Shown piece after piece: positions 26,660-35,086 of a stretch of DNA of 64,000 nucleotides. The notes below the pieces were generated by a model. The model made no database searches. It saw nothing but the letters and a program-made list of their open reading frames with translations, and was not told where the DNA came from. A program made the position numbers and the translations under genes. The DNA comes from Verrucomicrobiota bacterium (GTDB taxonomy: Bacteria; Verrucomicrobiota; Kiritimatiellia; RFP12; UBA1067): positions 1-64,000 of the forward strand of contig JAHFSX010000012.1 of the NCBI GenBank assembly GCA_023269675.1, in the 5' to 3' direction. How positions within the stretch are numbered: the first letter of the stretch is position 1; every line of letters starts with the position of its first letter.

Positions 26660-27541
26660 ATGATTTTTTTTGACAAACTGCAGAGCCACACGCCGACGGT
26701 CTCCTTCGAGTTCTTTCCCCCTAAGACGCCCGAGGGGTGGGCGAAGCTTTACGCCACCATCGCCGAGACCGTGCGGCTGAACGTGGACTTCGTGTCGGTC
26801 ACCTACGGGGCGGGAGGCAGCACGCGCGAAAACACGGTGGATCTGGTCGCCTCGCTGCAGAACAATCTCGCCATTCACGCGATGGCCCACCTCACCTGCA
26901 TCGGGCACTCGCAGGTGGACCTCTCGAAGATCCTCGACAAGCTGGCGGCGAAACAGGTGCCGGCCATCATGGCGCTGCGCGGCGACCCGCCCCAGGGCGA
27001 GACCGCCTTTAAGGCTCACCCCTACGGCTTCGCCCACGCCAGCGACCTGATCGGCTTCATCAAGGACGGCTGGCCGCAGTTCAAGATCGGGTGCGCGGCC
27101 TATCCGGAAGGCCACCCCGAGTCGTTCGCGGCCGGCGAGGCCAAAACGCCCGACCGCGACATCCTCTACCTCAAGCTCAAGCAGGAGCGCGGCGCCGACT
27201 TCGCGGTGACCCAGCTCTTCTTCGACAACGCGGTCTACTACGCGTTCGTGGAAAAGGCGCGTGCGGCCGGCGTGACGATCCCGCTTTTGCCGGGAATCAT
27301 GCCCCTGACCTCGGCCAAGCAGATCGAGCGTTTCATCGCGCTCTCCGGCTGCTCGATCCCCGAGACCCTGCGGCAGGCCGCCCGGGCGGCGAACGTGGAG
27401 GAGACCGGTTTCCAGTTCGCGCTGAACCAGTGCCGCGACCTGCTCGCGCACGGGGCGCCGGGCCTCCACCTCTACACGCTCAACCAGTCCGCGCTTTCCG
27501 GCCGCCTGCTCGCCACCCTCCGCGCCGAAAAGTGCGTGTAG
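26660..27541 (+). CDS. metF: 5,10-methylenetetrahydrofolate reductase
   Basis: 293 residues, normal MetF length. The flavoprotein reduces 5,10-methylene-THF to 5-methyl-THF for methionine synthesis. All family landmarks are present in order: FEFFPPKT near residue 16, SVTYGAGGSTR near 48, HLTC near 78, LRGDPP near 108, AYPEGHPE near 148, TQLFFDN near 190, PGIMPLT near 216 and LHLYTLNQS near the end. AGGAAA precedes the ATG. A strong promoter-like sequence lies just upstream, so it is probably its own transcription unit. No SAM or cobalamin riboswitch fits in the short leader. Confidence 0.97.
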   Translation: MIFFDKLQSHTPTVSFEFFPPKTPEGWAKLYATIAETVRLNVDFVSVTYGAGGSTRENTVDLVASLQNNLAIHAMAHLTCIGHSQVDLSKILDKLAAKQVPAIMALRGDPPQGETAFKAHPYGFAHASDLIGFIKDGWPQFKIGCAAYPEGHPESFAAGEAKTPDRDILYLKLKQERGADFAVTQLFFDNAVYYAFVEKARAAGVTIPLLPGIMPLTSAKQIERFIALSGCSIPETLRQAARAANVEETGFQFALNQCRDLLAHGAPGLHLYTLNQSALSGRLLATLRAEKCV

Positions 27542-27603
27542 CCGTGTCGGGGGGCGGGGGGCGCGGGCGGACGTAAATGAACGGTTGGGTTCTGCGAGTC
27601 GGC

Positions 27604-27681
27604 GGTAGGGACGCCTCCCCGAGGCGTCCGCGCGTCACGTCGGGCAGGCCCCGGCGGCGGTTTCGGGGAAACCGCCCTACC
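27604..27681. repeat. REP-like hairpin pair, family A
   Basis: Left unit GGTAGG plus GACGCCTC-ccc-GAGGCGTC; right unit GGCGGTTTC-ggg-GAAACCGCC ending CCTACC. The two stems differ completely yet each is self-complementary. Intergenic, between metF and the FAD oxidoreductase. Confidence 0.85.
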
Positions 27682-27738
27682 GTAAGCGCGCTGGGCGTTG
27701 AGGCCAGACGCGAGGGTTCATCAAACAGGAGGCTGAAC

Positions 27739-29691
27739 ATGGCAAGGCGTTGTTTTCAGATGACGAATCCGGGCCGCGCGTTTTGCGCGCTGCTGTGCGC
27801 GGGGCTGCTGGCGGGGGTGCCTGTTTGGGCGGAGCAGCTTTCGGTTGACGCGGACGTCTGCATCTATGCGGCCACGCCCTCCGGCATTCTCGCGGCGGTC
27901 GCGGTCCGGCGGGAAGGGCGTTCCGTGGTGGTGGTCGAACCCAGCCGCTGGGTGGGCGGCGTCTTGGGCGCGGGGCTGAAGCCGATGCAGGATTGCCCCA
28001 ATTACAACGCCACCGGCGGCCTGACCAAAGAGCTGTTGCGGACCTTGGGACACCCCGCGTGGGCGGACGGGTCGGTCGGGGACGGCAAGCCCGCGCTCTC
28101 CAAGATGAGCCCCAAGGACGTGCGCGAGGACTTCGCCGCGCTGCTGAAGAAGTATGACGTGCGCGTGATCCACGATCACCGCATCGGCCGGTGCGAGAAG
28201 AGCGGGGCCGCCATCACCGCTGCCGTGTTCGACCGCGCGCCGTTCGACGCGCTGGGCTGTCCCGTGGCGGAGCCGGCCGCGGCCGGCGACCTGCGCGTGA
28301 CGGCGCGCGTCTTCATCGACGCGAGCTACGAGGGCGACCTGATGGCCAAGGCGGGGGTCTCTTACCGCGTCGGGCGCGAGGCCGCGGCCGAATACGGCGA
28401 AGAGCACGCCGGGGTGCAGCCGCCCATGGAGGAGGCTCCGATCGATCCCTTCGTGGTTCCCGGCCACCCCGAAAGCGGGTTGCTCAACTGGGTCGAGAAG
28501 GATCACGGCAAGCCCGTGGGCGCGGCCGACGGCTACACCCAGGCCTACAACTACCGCTACTACACCACAGCCGATCCGACCAACCGCATTCCGATCACCC
28601 CGCCCGACGGCTATCAGCCCAAAGACTTCGAGCTGGTCGGCCGCTACGTGGTCTGGCTGGCGCAGACGGTGAAGGACCCGGCCGAACTCCACAAGCGGCT
28701 GGTGGCGATTTATCCCGGCTGGAAGAACTCGGGCGAATGGAACTACCAGCGCAGCTCCCTGTTCTCGATGGCGCCGGTCGGCATCAGCCACCTGTACGCC
28801 GACGGCGATTACGCGGTCAAGGCGCGCGTCTGGAAACAGCACCAGGACTACCTGCGCGGGCTGCACGCCTTCATGAGCTCAGACCAGCGGGTGCCGGAGT
28901 CCTACCGTCAGGAAGTGGCCGCGCTGGGGCTGGACCGCCGCCCCCACCCGGACACCGGGGGCTGGCCGCACCAGCTCTATGTGCGCGTGACCCGCCGGAT
29001 GAACGGCCGCTACACGATCACGGCGCATGACGTCTACAACCGGACCCAGGTGGACGACCCGGTGTGCCTCGCGCAGTACGGGATCGACACCTATCCCGCG
29101 CGCCGCATCTGGTTCGAGCGCGACGGAAGAGTCTGGGTCGGGCTGGAGGGCAAGATGTTCATCGGCGGGGGCCAGGGGCCGACGAACGTGCCGTATCCGA
29201 TCCCCTATCGGGCGATCACGCCCAAGGCGGAAGAGTGCGTCAATCTCATCGTGCCGATCTGTTTCTCGGCCACGCATCTGGGTTACGCGTCGGCGCGCAT
29301 GGAGCCGGTCTTCATGATCTGCGGCGAATCGGCCGGCATCGCCGCCTGCCGAGCGCTGGCGGAGAGGACGACGGTGCAGGGGATCGATCCGGCGGCCTAC
29401 CGCGCGGCGCTGGAGAAGGCCGGGCAGAAGCTGGCGTGGGATGCGGCGAAAGACGTCGGCCCCGCCGGGGGCGGCTATTCGGTCGAGAAACTGCTTAAGG
29501 AGTGTGACGGCGACGGCGACAAGCTCGTCTCGCGTGCGGAGTGGGAGGCGGCGAAAAAGGATTGGGGCTGGCTCTTCCCGCTGATCGACACGGATGCCGA
29601 CGGCCAGATCACCGCGCCGGAGTACCGCGCGTTCCAGGAGTACAAAGTGAAGCATCCGGACTGGCAGTCGCGGCGGACGAAAAAAGATTAG
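27739..29691 (+). CDS. Secreted FAD-dependent oxidoreductase with C-terminal EF-hand-like loops
   Basis: 650 residues from the ATG at 27739 (AGGAGG 6 bases upstream); the open frame further upstream is only translated REP DNA. Residues 1-31 are a signal peptide. The dinucleotide-binding segment VCIYAATPSGILAAVAV (~40-56) and EPSRWVGGVLGAGL match the FAD_oxidored family of exported or cell-surface oxidoreductases in polysaccharide clusters. The tail holds two DxDxDG-type calcium-binding loops: DGDGDKLVSRAEW near 590 and DTDADGQITAPE at 617-628. The tail suggests calcium-dependent anchoring or stabilisation. It is convergent with the sulfatase operon. The substrate is unknown for this family. 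Confidence 0.85.
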   Translation: MARRCFQMTNPGRAFCALLCAGLLAGVPVWAEQLSVDADVCIYAATPSGILAAVAVRREGRSVVVVEPSRWVGGVLGAGLKPMQDCPNYNATGGLTKELLRTLGHPAWADGSVGDGKPALSKMSPKDVREDFAALLKKYDVRVIHDHRIGRCEKSGAAITAAVFDRAPFDALGCPVAEPAAAGDLRVTARVFIDASYEGDLMAKAGVSYRVGREAAAEYGEEHAGVQPPMEEAPIDPFVVPGHPESGLLNWVEKDHGKPVGAADGYTQAYNYRYYTTADPTNRIPITPPDGYQPKDFELVGRYVVWLAQTVKDPAELHKRLVAIYPGWKNSGEWNYQRSSLFSMAPVGISHLYADGDYAVKARVWKQHQDYLRGLHAFMSSDQRVPESYRQEVAALGLDRRPHPDTGGWPHQLYVRVTRRMNGRYTITAHDVYNRTQVDDPVCLAQYGIDTYPARRIWFERDGRVWVGLEGKMFIGGGQGPTNVPYPIPYRAITPKAEECVNLIVPICFSATHLGYASARMEPVFMICGESAGIAACRALAERTTVQGIDPAAYRAALEKAGQKLAWDAAKDVGPAGGGYSVEKLLKECDGDGDKLVSRAEWEAAKKDWGWLFPLIDTDADGQITAPEYRAFQEYKVKHPDWQSRRTKKD

Positions 29692-29721
29692 AGCAATTTC
29701 TGAAAAAGCGTAGCCGATTTC

Positions 29722-29798
29722 GGTAGGGACGCCTCCCCGAGGCGTCAGTAGCAGCACAGCGGATGGACCGGCGGACGCCTCGGGGAGGCGTCCCTGCC
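29722..29798. repeat. REP-like hairpin pair, family A
   Basis: GGTAGG head and GACGCCTC-ccc-GAGGCGTC, a spacer of about 27 bp, then the inverted unit ending in TCCCTGCC. It lies between the convergent FAD oxidoreductase and sulfatase genes. Confidence 0.85.
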
Positions 29799-29814
29799 AA
29801 CAAAACAACAGTAG

Positions 29815-31206
29815 TTAGCGGTTCTTTTTCGGCTGGTCTTTGGCGGCGTCGCTGTCGGGGTTGGGCGTCGGCATCTGCGCGCCGACACGCTGCCGCCAGG
29901 CGTGCAACTTCTGCCGCAGGGCGGCGGCCTTCTCGGGGAGTTGAGAAGCGAGGTCGCGCGTTTCGCCGAGATCGTCCTTGAGGTTGTAGAGCTCCGCGCG
30001 GCCGTCCTCGTAGAACTCGACCAGCCGGAAGTCGCCCTCGCGGACCGCGCCGTAGGGCGTCGCGCCGCCGGGATGGTAGTGCGGGTAGTGCCAGTAGAGC
30101 GCGCCGCGCGCGAGCGTGCCGGACTGACGCAGCAGCGGCTCGAGGCTCTCGCCGTCCACGGCGTGCGCCTTCGGAGCCGGCGTGCCGGCCATGGCCAGCA
30201 GCGTCGGATAGTAGTCGGCGCTGATGACCGGCGTGCGGTCCACGCTGCCGGGCTTCGTGACGCCGGGCCACTTGACGATCAGCGGCACGCGCACGCCGCC
30301 TTCATAGGCCGAGCCCTTGCCCGCGCGCAGCGGCGCATTGGAAGTGCAGCCGATGAGGCCGCCGTTGTCGGAGGTGAAGACGATGACCGTGTTCGCGCTG
30401 AGCTTGAGCTCGTCCAGCTTCCGCAGCAGCCGGCCGACGCTGTCGTCCACGCTCTCGACCAGCGCCGCGTAGGCGGGGTTGTGGTGCGGCGCGCCCTTGT
30501 CCTGCCTGGCCTTGTACTTCTCGATCACGGCCGGTTTCGCCTGGATCGGCGTGTGTACGGCGTAGTGGGGGAGGTAGAGGAAGAACGGCCGCTCCCGGTT
30601 GCTTTCGATGAACTTCAGCGCCTCGTCCGTGAGCCGCTCGCTGAGGAACTCGCCCTCCGGGCCGTCGGTCAGCGTCGGGATCCGGTAGGGCGCGAAGTAG
30701 CTCGGCGGCTGCCCTTTGTCGCAGCCCGCGACGTTCAGGTCGAAGCCCTGCCGGTCGGGCCAGCAGGCCTCGGGGCCGAGGTGCCACTTGCCGACGCTGG
30801 CGGTGGCGTAGCCCGCGGCCTTGAGCGACTTGGCCACGTTCGGGATGTCGGCCGAGAGCTGCATCGTCCAGTCGGGCACGCGCAGCTTGGCGAAGGGGCG
30901 CTTGTGGCCGGCGATCCAGTCGGTGATGTGCAGCCGCGCGGGATACTGGCCGGTCAGGACGCTGGCGCGCGTAGGCGAGCAGACGGTGCAGGCCGAGTAA
31001 GCGTCGGTGAAGCGCATGCCCTGCGCGGCGAGGCGGTCGATGTTCGGCGTCTCGTAGTATTTGCTGCCGAAGCAGCCGAGGTCGGTCCAGCCCATGTCGT
31101 CCACCAGCACAAAGATGATATTGGGGCGGCCGGAGGGTTCGGCGGCCTGCGCGCAGAGGGAGAGGAGGAGGACGGAGGACAGAAGGCGGAGGGCGGAGAA
31201 GTTCAT
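29815..31206 (-). CDS. Secreted S1 sulfatase (third of the sulfatase operon)
   Basis: 463 residues with a signal peptide (~1-21). The sulfatase signature C76-S-P-T-R-A carries the cysteine that a formylglycine-generating enzyme must convert; metal-binding DD follows IIFVLVDD near residue 36. Arylsulfatase-type length and C-terminal subdomain (LYNLKDDLGETRDLA) are intact. It desulfates a carbohydrate sulfate ester outside the cytoplasm; the target glycan is not predictable here. The signal-peptide h-region SALRLLSSVLLLSL is encoded by a heptamer repeat shared with the neighbouring sulfatase. The gene follows that sulfatase by 21 bp. No maturase gene is in the window. Confidence 0.93.
   Translation of the reverse strand: MNFSALRLLSSVLLLSLCAQAAEPSGRPNIIFVLVDDMGWTDLGCFGSKYYETPNIDRLAAQGMRFTDAYSACTVCSPTRASVLTGQYPARLHITDWIAGHKRPFAKLRVPDWTMQLSADIPNVAKSLKAAGYATASVGKWHLGPEACWPDRQGFDLNVAGCDKGQPPSYFAPYRIPTLTDGPEGEFLSERLTDEALKFIESNRERPFFLYLPHYAVHTPIQAKPAVIEKYKARQDKGAPHHNPAYAALVESVDDSVGRLLRKLDELKLSANTVIVFTSDNGGLIGCTSNAPLRAGKGSAYEGGVRVPLIVKWPGVTKPGSVDRTPVISADYYPTLLAMAGTPAPKAHAVDGESLEPLLRQSGTLARGALYWHYPHYHPGGATPYGAVREGDFRLVEFYEDGRAELYNLKDDLGETRDLASQLPEKAAALRQKLHAWRQRVGAQMPTPNPDSDAAKDQPKKNR
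31165..31199. repeat. Heptamer repeat encoding a sulfatase signal peptide
   Basis: Plus-strand words GAGGAGG, ACGGAGG, ACAGAAG, GCGGAGG, GCGGAGA lie in phase. On the coding strand they give the signal-peptide core of the sulfatase starting at 31206. They match 32578-32612 almost word for word. Confidence 0.85.
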
Positions 31207-31227
31207 GCGGAGTCCTTTCGGAGATGT

Positions 31228-32622
31228 TTACCGCGGTTGTTTTTTCTTGGCGGGCCGGGGGCTCTGGAAGAGCGGCTCGACGAGCTGCGCGTTCCAGCCG
31301 TCGTGGAGTTTCTGGAGACGGGCTGCGATCTCGGATTTTACGGCCGCGAGGTTACGGGTCTCGCCGATGTCGGCGTCGAGGTCGAAGAGCTCCAGCGGGC
31401 CGGGCTGGGCGAGCGTGCCGCTGCGGAGCAGCTTCCAGCGGCCTTCGCGGACGGCCCATTTGTTGGCTTTTCCGCCGCCGTCGCGCCAGTGCAGCGCGCG
31501 GTTATCAAAAGAAGGGGCGTCGCCCTTGAGCAGCTGCAGGAGGCTCATACCATCGGGAGTATTGCCGGGCGCGGGCTTGGCGTCCGCGACCGCGAGCGCG
31601 GTGGCGAAGAGGTCGAGCGTGGTGACCGGGGTGCCGATGACGGTGCCGGGCTTGACGGCGGCGGGCCACTGCAGGACGAAGGGCACGCGGATGCCGCCCT
31701 CGTACAGCGAGCCTTTGTAGCCGCGCAGCGGCGCGTTGCAGGTGGGCGCGGCGTTGGTGGCGGGCCCGCCGTTGTCGCTGAAGAACCAGACCTGCGTGTC
31801 CTTCTCGATGCCGCCCGCGCGGAGAGCGGCGAGCACGTCGCCGACCCCGTCGTCCATCGCGACGGTCATGGCCGCGTAGGTGCGGCGGCGCGGGTCGGCG
31901 ATGTTGGGCAGGCGGGCGAGGTATTTTTCGGGTGCCTGCAGCGGCGTGTGCACCGCGTTGTAGGCGACGTAAAGGAAGAAGGGCTCGGCCTTGTGGCGGG
32001 TCACAAAGGCGGCCGCCTCGCGGGAGATCAGCTCCGTCATGTAGCCGTCGAAGGGCTGGGGCGCGGCATTTCTGAGAAGCGGGGCGCGGTACTCGGTGCG
32101 CCAGGCCGGGGCGTCGGCGGGAGGGGCGTTGGCCGCCGGCAGGTACTCGTGGCCGCCGCCGAGGAAGCCGTAGAACTCGGTGAAACCGCGCGCGTTCGGG
32201 TGGAAACAGGGCGCCGCGCCGAGGTGCCACTTGCCGACCGCGCCGGTGACGTAACCCGCCTCGGACAGGAGCTTGGGCAGGAGGGTCTCGGTGACCGGCA
32301 GGCCGACCTGCGTGTCAGCTGGCAGATAGGTCGGGTTGGCCTCGTGTCCGAAGCGCTGCTGATAGCGGCCGGAGAGCAGTCCCGCCCGCGAGGGGCTGCA
32401 GTAAGGGTGGGTCACGTAGCCGTTGGAGAAGCGCGCGCCGTTGCGCGCGAGCGAGTCGATGTGCGGCGTAGGGATGTCCGTGCAGCCGTTGAAGCCCACA
32501 TCCGCGTAGCCGTAGTCGTCGGCGACGATCACGACGATGTTGGGTTTGGCGAGGGCGGCGCTGGCGAGGGCCGCGCAGAGGAGGACGGAGGAGAGAAGGC
32601 GGAGGGCGGAGGGGAGATGCAT
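31228..32622 (-). CDS. Secreted S1 sulfatase (second of the sulfatase operon)
   Basis: 464 residues from the ATG at 32622; an open frame extends further upstream but only runs through the neighbouring sulfatase in another phase. Signal peptide ~1-24. The formylglycine motif is C75-S-P-S-R-A, followed by GLLSGRYQQRFG; metal-binding residues lie in VVIVADDYGYADVG. A C-terminal ELFDLDADIGETRNLA segment is typical of arylsulfatase A-like enzymes. The gene is 46 bp downstream of another sulfatase and 21 bp upstream of a third, so three are cotranscribed. The substrate is probably a sulfated polysaccharide, by context only. Its leader is also encoded by heptamer repeat DNA. Confidence 0.93.
   Translation of the reverse strand: MHLPSALRLLSSVLLCAALASAALAKPNIVVIVADDYGYADVGFNGCTDIPTPHIDSLARNGARFSNGYVTHPYCSPSRAGLLSGRYQQRFGHEANPTYLPADTQVGLPVTETLLPKLLSEAGYVTGAVGKWHLGAAPCFHPNARGFTEFYGFLGGGHEYLPAANAPPADAPAWRTEYRAPLLRNAAPQPFDGYMTELISREAAAFVTRHKAEPFFLYVAYNAVHTPLQAPEKYLARLPNIADPRRRTYAAMTVAMDDGVGDVLAALRAGGIEKDTQVWFFSDNGGPATNAAPTCNAPLRGYKGSLYEGGIRVPFVLQWPAAVKPGTVIGTPVTTLDLFATALAVADAKPAPGNTPDGMSLLQLLKGDAPSFDNRALHWRDGGGKANKWAVREGRWKLLRSGTLAQPGPLELFDLDADIGETRNLAAVKSEIAARLQKLHDGWNAQLVEPLFQSPRPAKKKQPR
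32578..32612. repeat. Heptamer repeat encoding a second sulfatase signal peptide
   Basis: Plus-strand words GAGGAGG, ACGGAGG, AGAGAAG, GCGGAGG, GCGGAGG lie in phase; 33 of 35 bases equal the copy at 31165-31199. They encode SALRLLSSVLL of the sulfatase that starts at 32622. Confidence 0.85.
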
Positions 32623-32668
32623 AAGAGGGGCCTTTGGAAGCGGGGCCGGCTGGACACCAGCCGGGCCG

Positions 32669-34075
32669 TCAGGGTTGGGCGGCTTTCTTTTTTCCGGTTT
32701 TTTTCTTGCCGCCGTTTTTCGCCATCTTGCCTTCCTCTTTGCCGTTCCAGCGGTTATCGATCCAGCGGGGCGGCTCGTTGTCGCCGTTCCAGGCGTCCCA
32801 GAGGGTTTGCAGTTGTTTGACCTTCTCGGGCTGCGCTGCGGCGAGGTCGTTCTTTTCGCCGACATCCTGCGCGAGGTTGAACAGGTGCGGGGGGGCTTCG
32901 AGACTGGGCTTGACCAGTTTCCATTCACCCTGGCGCACCGCGTACTGCACGCCGAAGCGCCAGTAGAGCGCGTCGTGCGGGGCGGCGAAACTCTTGCCTT
33001 CCAAGAGCGGGAGCAGGTTGACGCCGTCGAGCTTCCACTCGGGGTTGACCCCGCCGCCGGCCGCGGCGAGGGCGGTGGCGGGGATATCCACCTGGATGAC
33101 CGGCTGGTCGAGCACGCGCCCGGCAGGGATGCGGCCCTTCCATTGCGCGGCGAAGGGCACGTGCACGCCGCCCTCCCAGAGCGTCCACTTGGTGCCGCGC
33201 AGCGGGCTGTTGTCCGCCGCTCCGCCGGGGCCGCCGTTGTCGCTGAAGAAGAAGACCAGCGTGTTCTCTTCAAGTCCCTGCTCTCGCAGGCGCGCCATGA
33301 CGCGGCCGATGACGTCGTCCATCTGGCGTAGGTCCGCCCCGTACTTGCGGCGGCCGGCGGGCGCGGCCGCGTCGTGCTGGTCGAGCCACGGCTGGGGTCC
33401 GACGAACGGCGCGTGCACGGCGGTAAAGGGGAGGTAGAGCAGGAAGGGTTCCTTCGCATGCCGGTCCACAAAGGCGAGGGCCTCGTTGCAGAAGGCTTCC
33501 ATGTGGTTCTTCGGGGTCTCGGCGACGTCGGTGCCGCGGTAGGTCGGCGGCGGTTCGCCGCCGGGGCCGGTGGCGCCGAGGCCGTGCGGCAGGATGCCGT
33601 AGAAGGTGTCGAAGCCCCGCTGGGTGGGCAGATAGCCGTCCTCCACGCCGAGGTGCCACTTGCCGAACATGCCGGTGGCATAACCGAGCGCTTTCATGCG
33701 CTGGGGGAAAGTCACCTGTTTGAGGTCGAGCGCGTGCGGCACGGAGCTATGGGCTGCCTTGCCTTCGGCGTTGGCGTCGAACCCGAAGCGCTGCTGGTAG
33801 CGGCCGGTCATGAGGCCTGCGCGCGTGGGGCTGCAGACGCAGCCGGAGGTGTAGCCGTTGGTGAAGCGCACGCCGTTTTTGGCGAGCGCGTCGATGTTGG
33901 GCGTGGGGATGTCCTTGCACCCGGTGAGGCCGCAGTCGGCGAAGCCCATGTCGTCCGCCACGAAGAGCACGATGTTGGGCTTGCGGGAGGCCGCGGGTGC
34001 CGCCTGCGCCGGGCCCGGCAAGACGCTCGCGAACAGGGAGAGGGCGGCGAGGTGCAGGAAGTCGCGTCGGTTCAT
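32669..34075 (-). CDS. Tat-exported S1 sulfatase (first of the sulfatase operon)
   Basis: 468 residues. The N-terminus MNRRDFLHLAALSLFASVLP is a twin-arginine signal, so it is exported folded, unlike the two downstream sulfatases with Sec-type leaders. The formylglycine motif is C81-S-P-T-R-A, followed by GLMTGRYQQRFG; the metal-binding DD is in VLFVADDMGFADCG. A lysine-rich tail (GKKKTGKKKAAQP) ends the protein. GGAG precedes the ATG. Repeat DNA separates it from the DUF1080 gene upstream; the next sulfatase follows after 46 bp. Specific substrate unknown. Confidence 0.93.
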   Translation of the reverse strand: MNRRDFLHLAALSLFASVLPGPAQAAPAASRKPNIVLFVADDMGFADCGLTGCKDIPTPNIDALAKNGVRFTNGYTSGCVCSPTRAGLMTGRYQQRFGFDANAEGKAAHSSVPHALDLKQVTFPQRMKALGYATGMFGKWHLGVEDGYLPTQRGFDTFYGILPHGLGATGPGGEPPPTYRGTDVAETPKNHMEAFCNEALAFVDRHAKEPFLLYLPFTAVHAPFVGPQPWLDQHDAAAPAGRRKYGADLRQMDDVIGRVMARLREQGLEENTLVFFFSDNGGPGGAADNSPLRGTKWTLWEGGVHVPFAAQWKGRIPAGRVLDQPVIQVDIPATALAAAGGGVNPEWKLDGVNLLPLLEGKSFAAPHDALYWRFGVQYAVRQGEWKLVKPSLEAPPHLFNLAQDVGEKNDLAAAQPEKVKQLQTLWDAWNGDNEPPRWIDNRWNGKEEGKMAKNGGKKKTGKKKAAQP

Positions 34076-34096
34076 GGTGAACTCCGTTTCCCATGT

Positions 34097-34191
34097 GGTA
34101 GGGACGGTTCCCCGAACCGTCCGCCGGTACGTGTGCGATGTGACCTGCGGACGCCTCGGGGAGGCGTCCCTACCAGAGAGGCGTCCCTGCC
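34097..34191. repeat. REP-like hairpin pair plus truncated unit, family A
   Basis: GGTAGG plus GACGGTTC-ccc-GAACCGTC, then the inverted GACGCCTC unit ending CCCTACC at 34174. An extra half unit, AGGCGTCCCTGCC, ends at 34191. The GGTTC/GAACC stem is a third covarying version. Confidence 0.85.
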
Positions 34192-34198
34192 ATATCCG

Positions 34199-34885
34199 TT
34201 ACTTGGCGGCGGCCAGAGGCTTGATGTAAAGGTTCTTCCAGCGGACGGTGAACGGCCCCTTGGCGCCGACGCCGTGAACCTGCAGGCCGAAGAGCCCTTC
34301 GGCGTGCTCGGTCACCAGCTCGTTCTGCAGCGTCAGGTCCGCGACTTTTTCGCCGCTGATCCACGTTTCGATTTTGGGGCCGACCGCGCGGACGCGGAAG
34401 GGCACCCACTGCTGGAGCGGGAAAAGCTTGTGGGGCTTGCGCTCTTGCGAAAGCCAGCCGTACTTCGTGGCCTCGCCGTAGATGTAACCCGCGACGCCGG
34501 GGCAGATTTCGACCTGCGGCCCGTAGAGTCGGCCGCCGTACTGCTCGCCTTTCAGCTTGGAGCGGACCTGGAGCCCGGAGTTCAGCCCGCCGTCATCCAG
34601 CTTGACCTCCATCGTCAGCTCGAAGTCGCCGAAGGCCTTGGCGGAGGTCAGGAAGCTGTTCGGGCTGTTGCTGGCGGTGGTGCCGACGATGGCGCCGTCT
34701 TCGACCTTATAGGTGGCGAAGCCGCTCTTGACGGACCAGCCGTCGAGCGTCTTGCCGTCGAAGAGCGCGACCCAGCCGTCGGACTTCTGCTCGGGGGTGA
34801 GGGTGTTGTCCGCGGCATGGAGCGGGGCGACGGCGCTCAGCGTCAGCGCGCCGAGGGCGAGAAACAGGGACGTGGTGTGATGCAT
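34199..34885 (-). CDS. Secreted DUF1080 (3-keto-disaccharide hydrolase) family protein
   Basis: 228 residues with a signal peptide (~1-24). The single beta-sandwich domain has the family motifs WVALFDGKTLDGWSVK near residue 39, DFELTMEVKLDDGGLNSGLQVR near 90 and YGPQVEI near 120. Members fold like LamG/family-16-type sandwiches. Some act on 3-keto-glycosides made by Gfo/Idh/MocA oxidoreductases; such an oxidoreductase is encoded just upstream here, which strengthens that reading. AAGGA precedes the ATG. Catalytic activity of this copy is inferred. Confidence 0.88.
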   Translation of the reverse strand: MHHTTSLFLALGALTLSAVAPLHAADNTLTPEQKSDGWVALFDGKTLDGWSVKSGFATYKVEDGAIVGTTASNSPNSFLTSAKAFGDFELTMEVKLDDGGLNSGLQVRSKLKGEQYGGRLYGPQVEICPGVAGYIYGEATKYGWLSQERKPHKLFPLQQWVPFRVRAVGPKIETWISGEKVADLTLQNELVTEHAEGLFGLQVHGVGAKGPFTVRWKNLYIKPLAAAK

Positions 34886-34947
34886 GTGTGAAGGGTCCTT
34901 GGATTAGCGGTATAGCGAAAACACGTAAGCGGGAGTGTGATTCTTGG

Positions 34948-35071
34948 CTCCTACTCATAATCCTGCTCTTAATCGTAATCTGCCCGTCCTCTTCCCGCCT
35001 GTTCGGGTCGGGTTGGCAGGGCATGAATAAGGACTATGATTAAGAGTAAGAGTACGATTAAGATGAGGATT
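34948..35071. repeat. Inverted arms of hexamer word repeats (TTAATC/GATTAA family)
   Basis: In the left arm AATC recurs at spacings of 12 and 6 (about 34955-34981). In the right arm its inverse GATT recurs at spacings of 18 and 12 (about 35036-35071). A CCCG-cctgtt-CGGG hairpin lies between. The structure fills the space between the Gfo/Idh/MocA and DUF1080 genes and could form a long imperfect hairpin. Confidence 0.75.
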
Positions 35072-35086
35072 GGGAATTGTCCCTGT

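Noticed and set aside
27577..27738. Longer N-terminus for the FAD oxidoreductase at 27739
   Set aside because: The upstream codons are translated REP DNA, and AGGAGG plus a signal peptide mark 27739.
29902..32820. A 970-codon plus-strand frame opposite the sulfatases
   Set aside because: Antisense shadow crossing two gene boundaries; both sulfatases on the minus strand have complete CxPxR motifs.
32623..33681. N-terminal extension of the second sulfatase
   Set aside because: The extension reads the neighbouring sulfatase in another phase; the ATG at 32622 starts a proper signal peptide.
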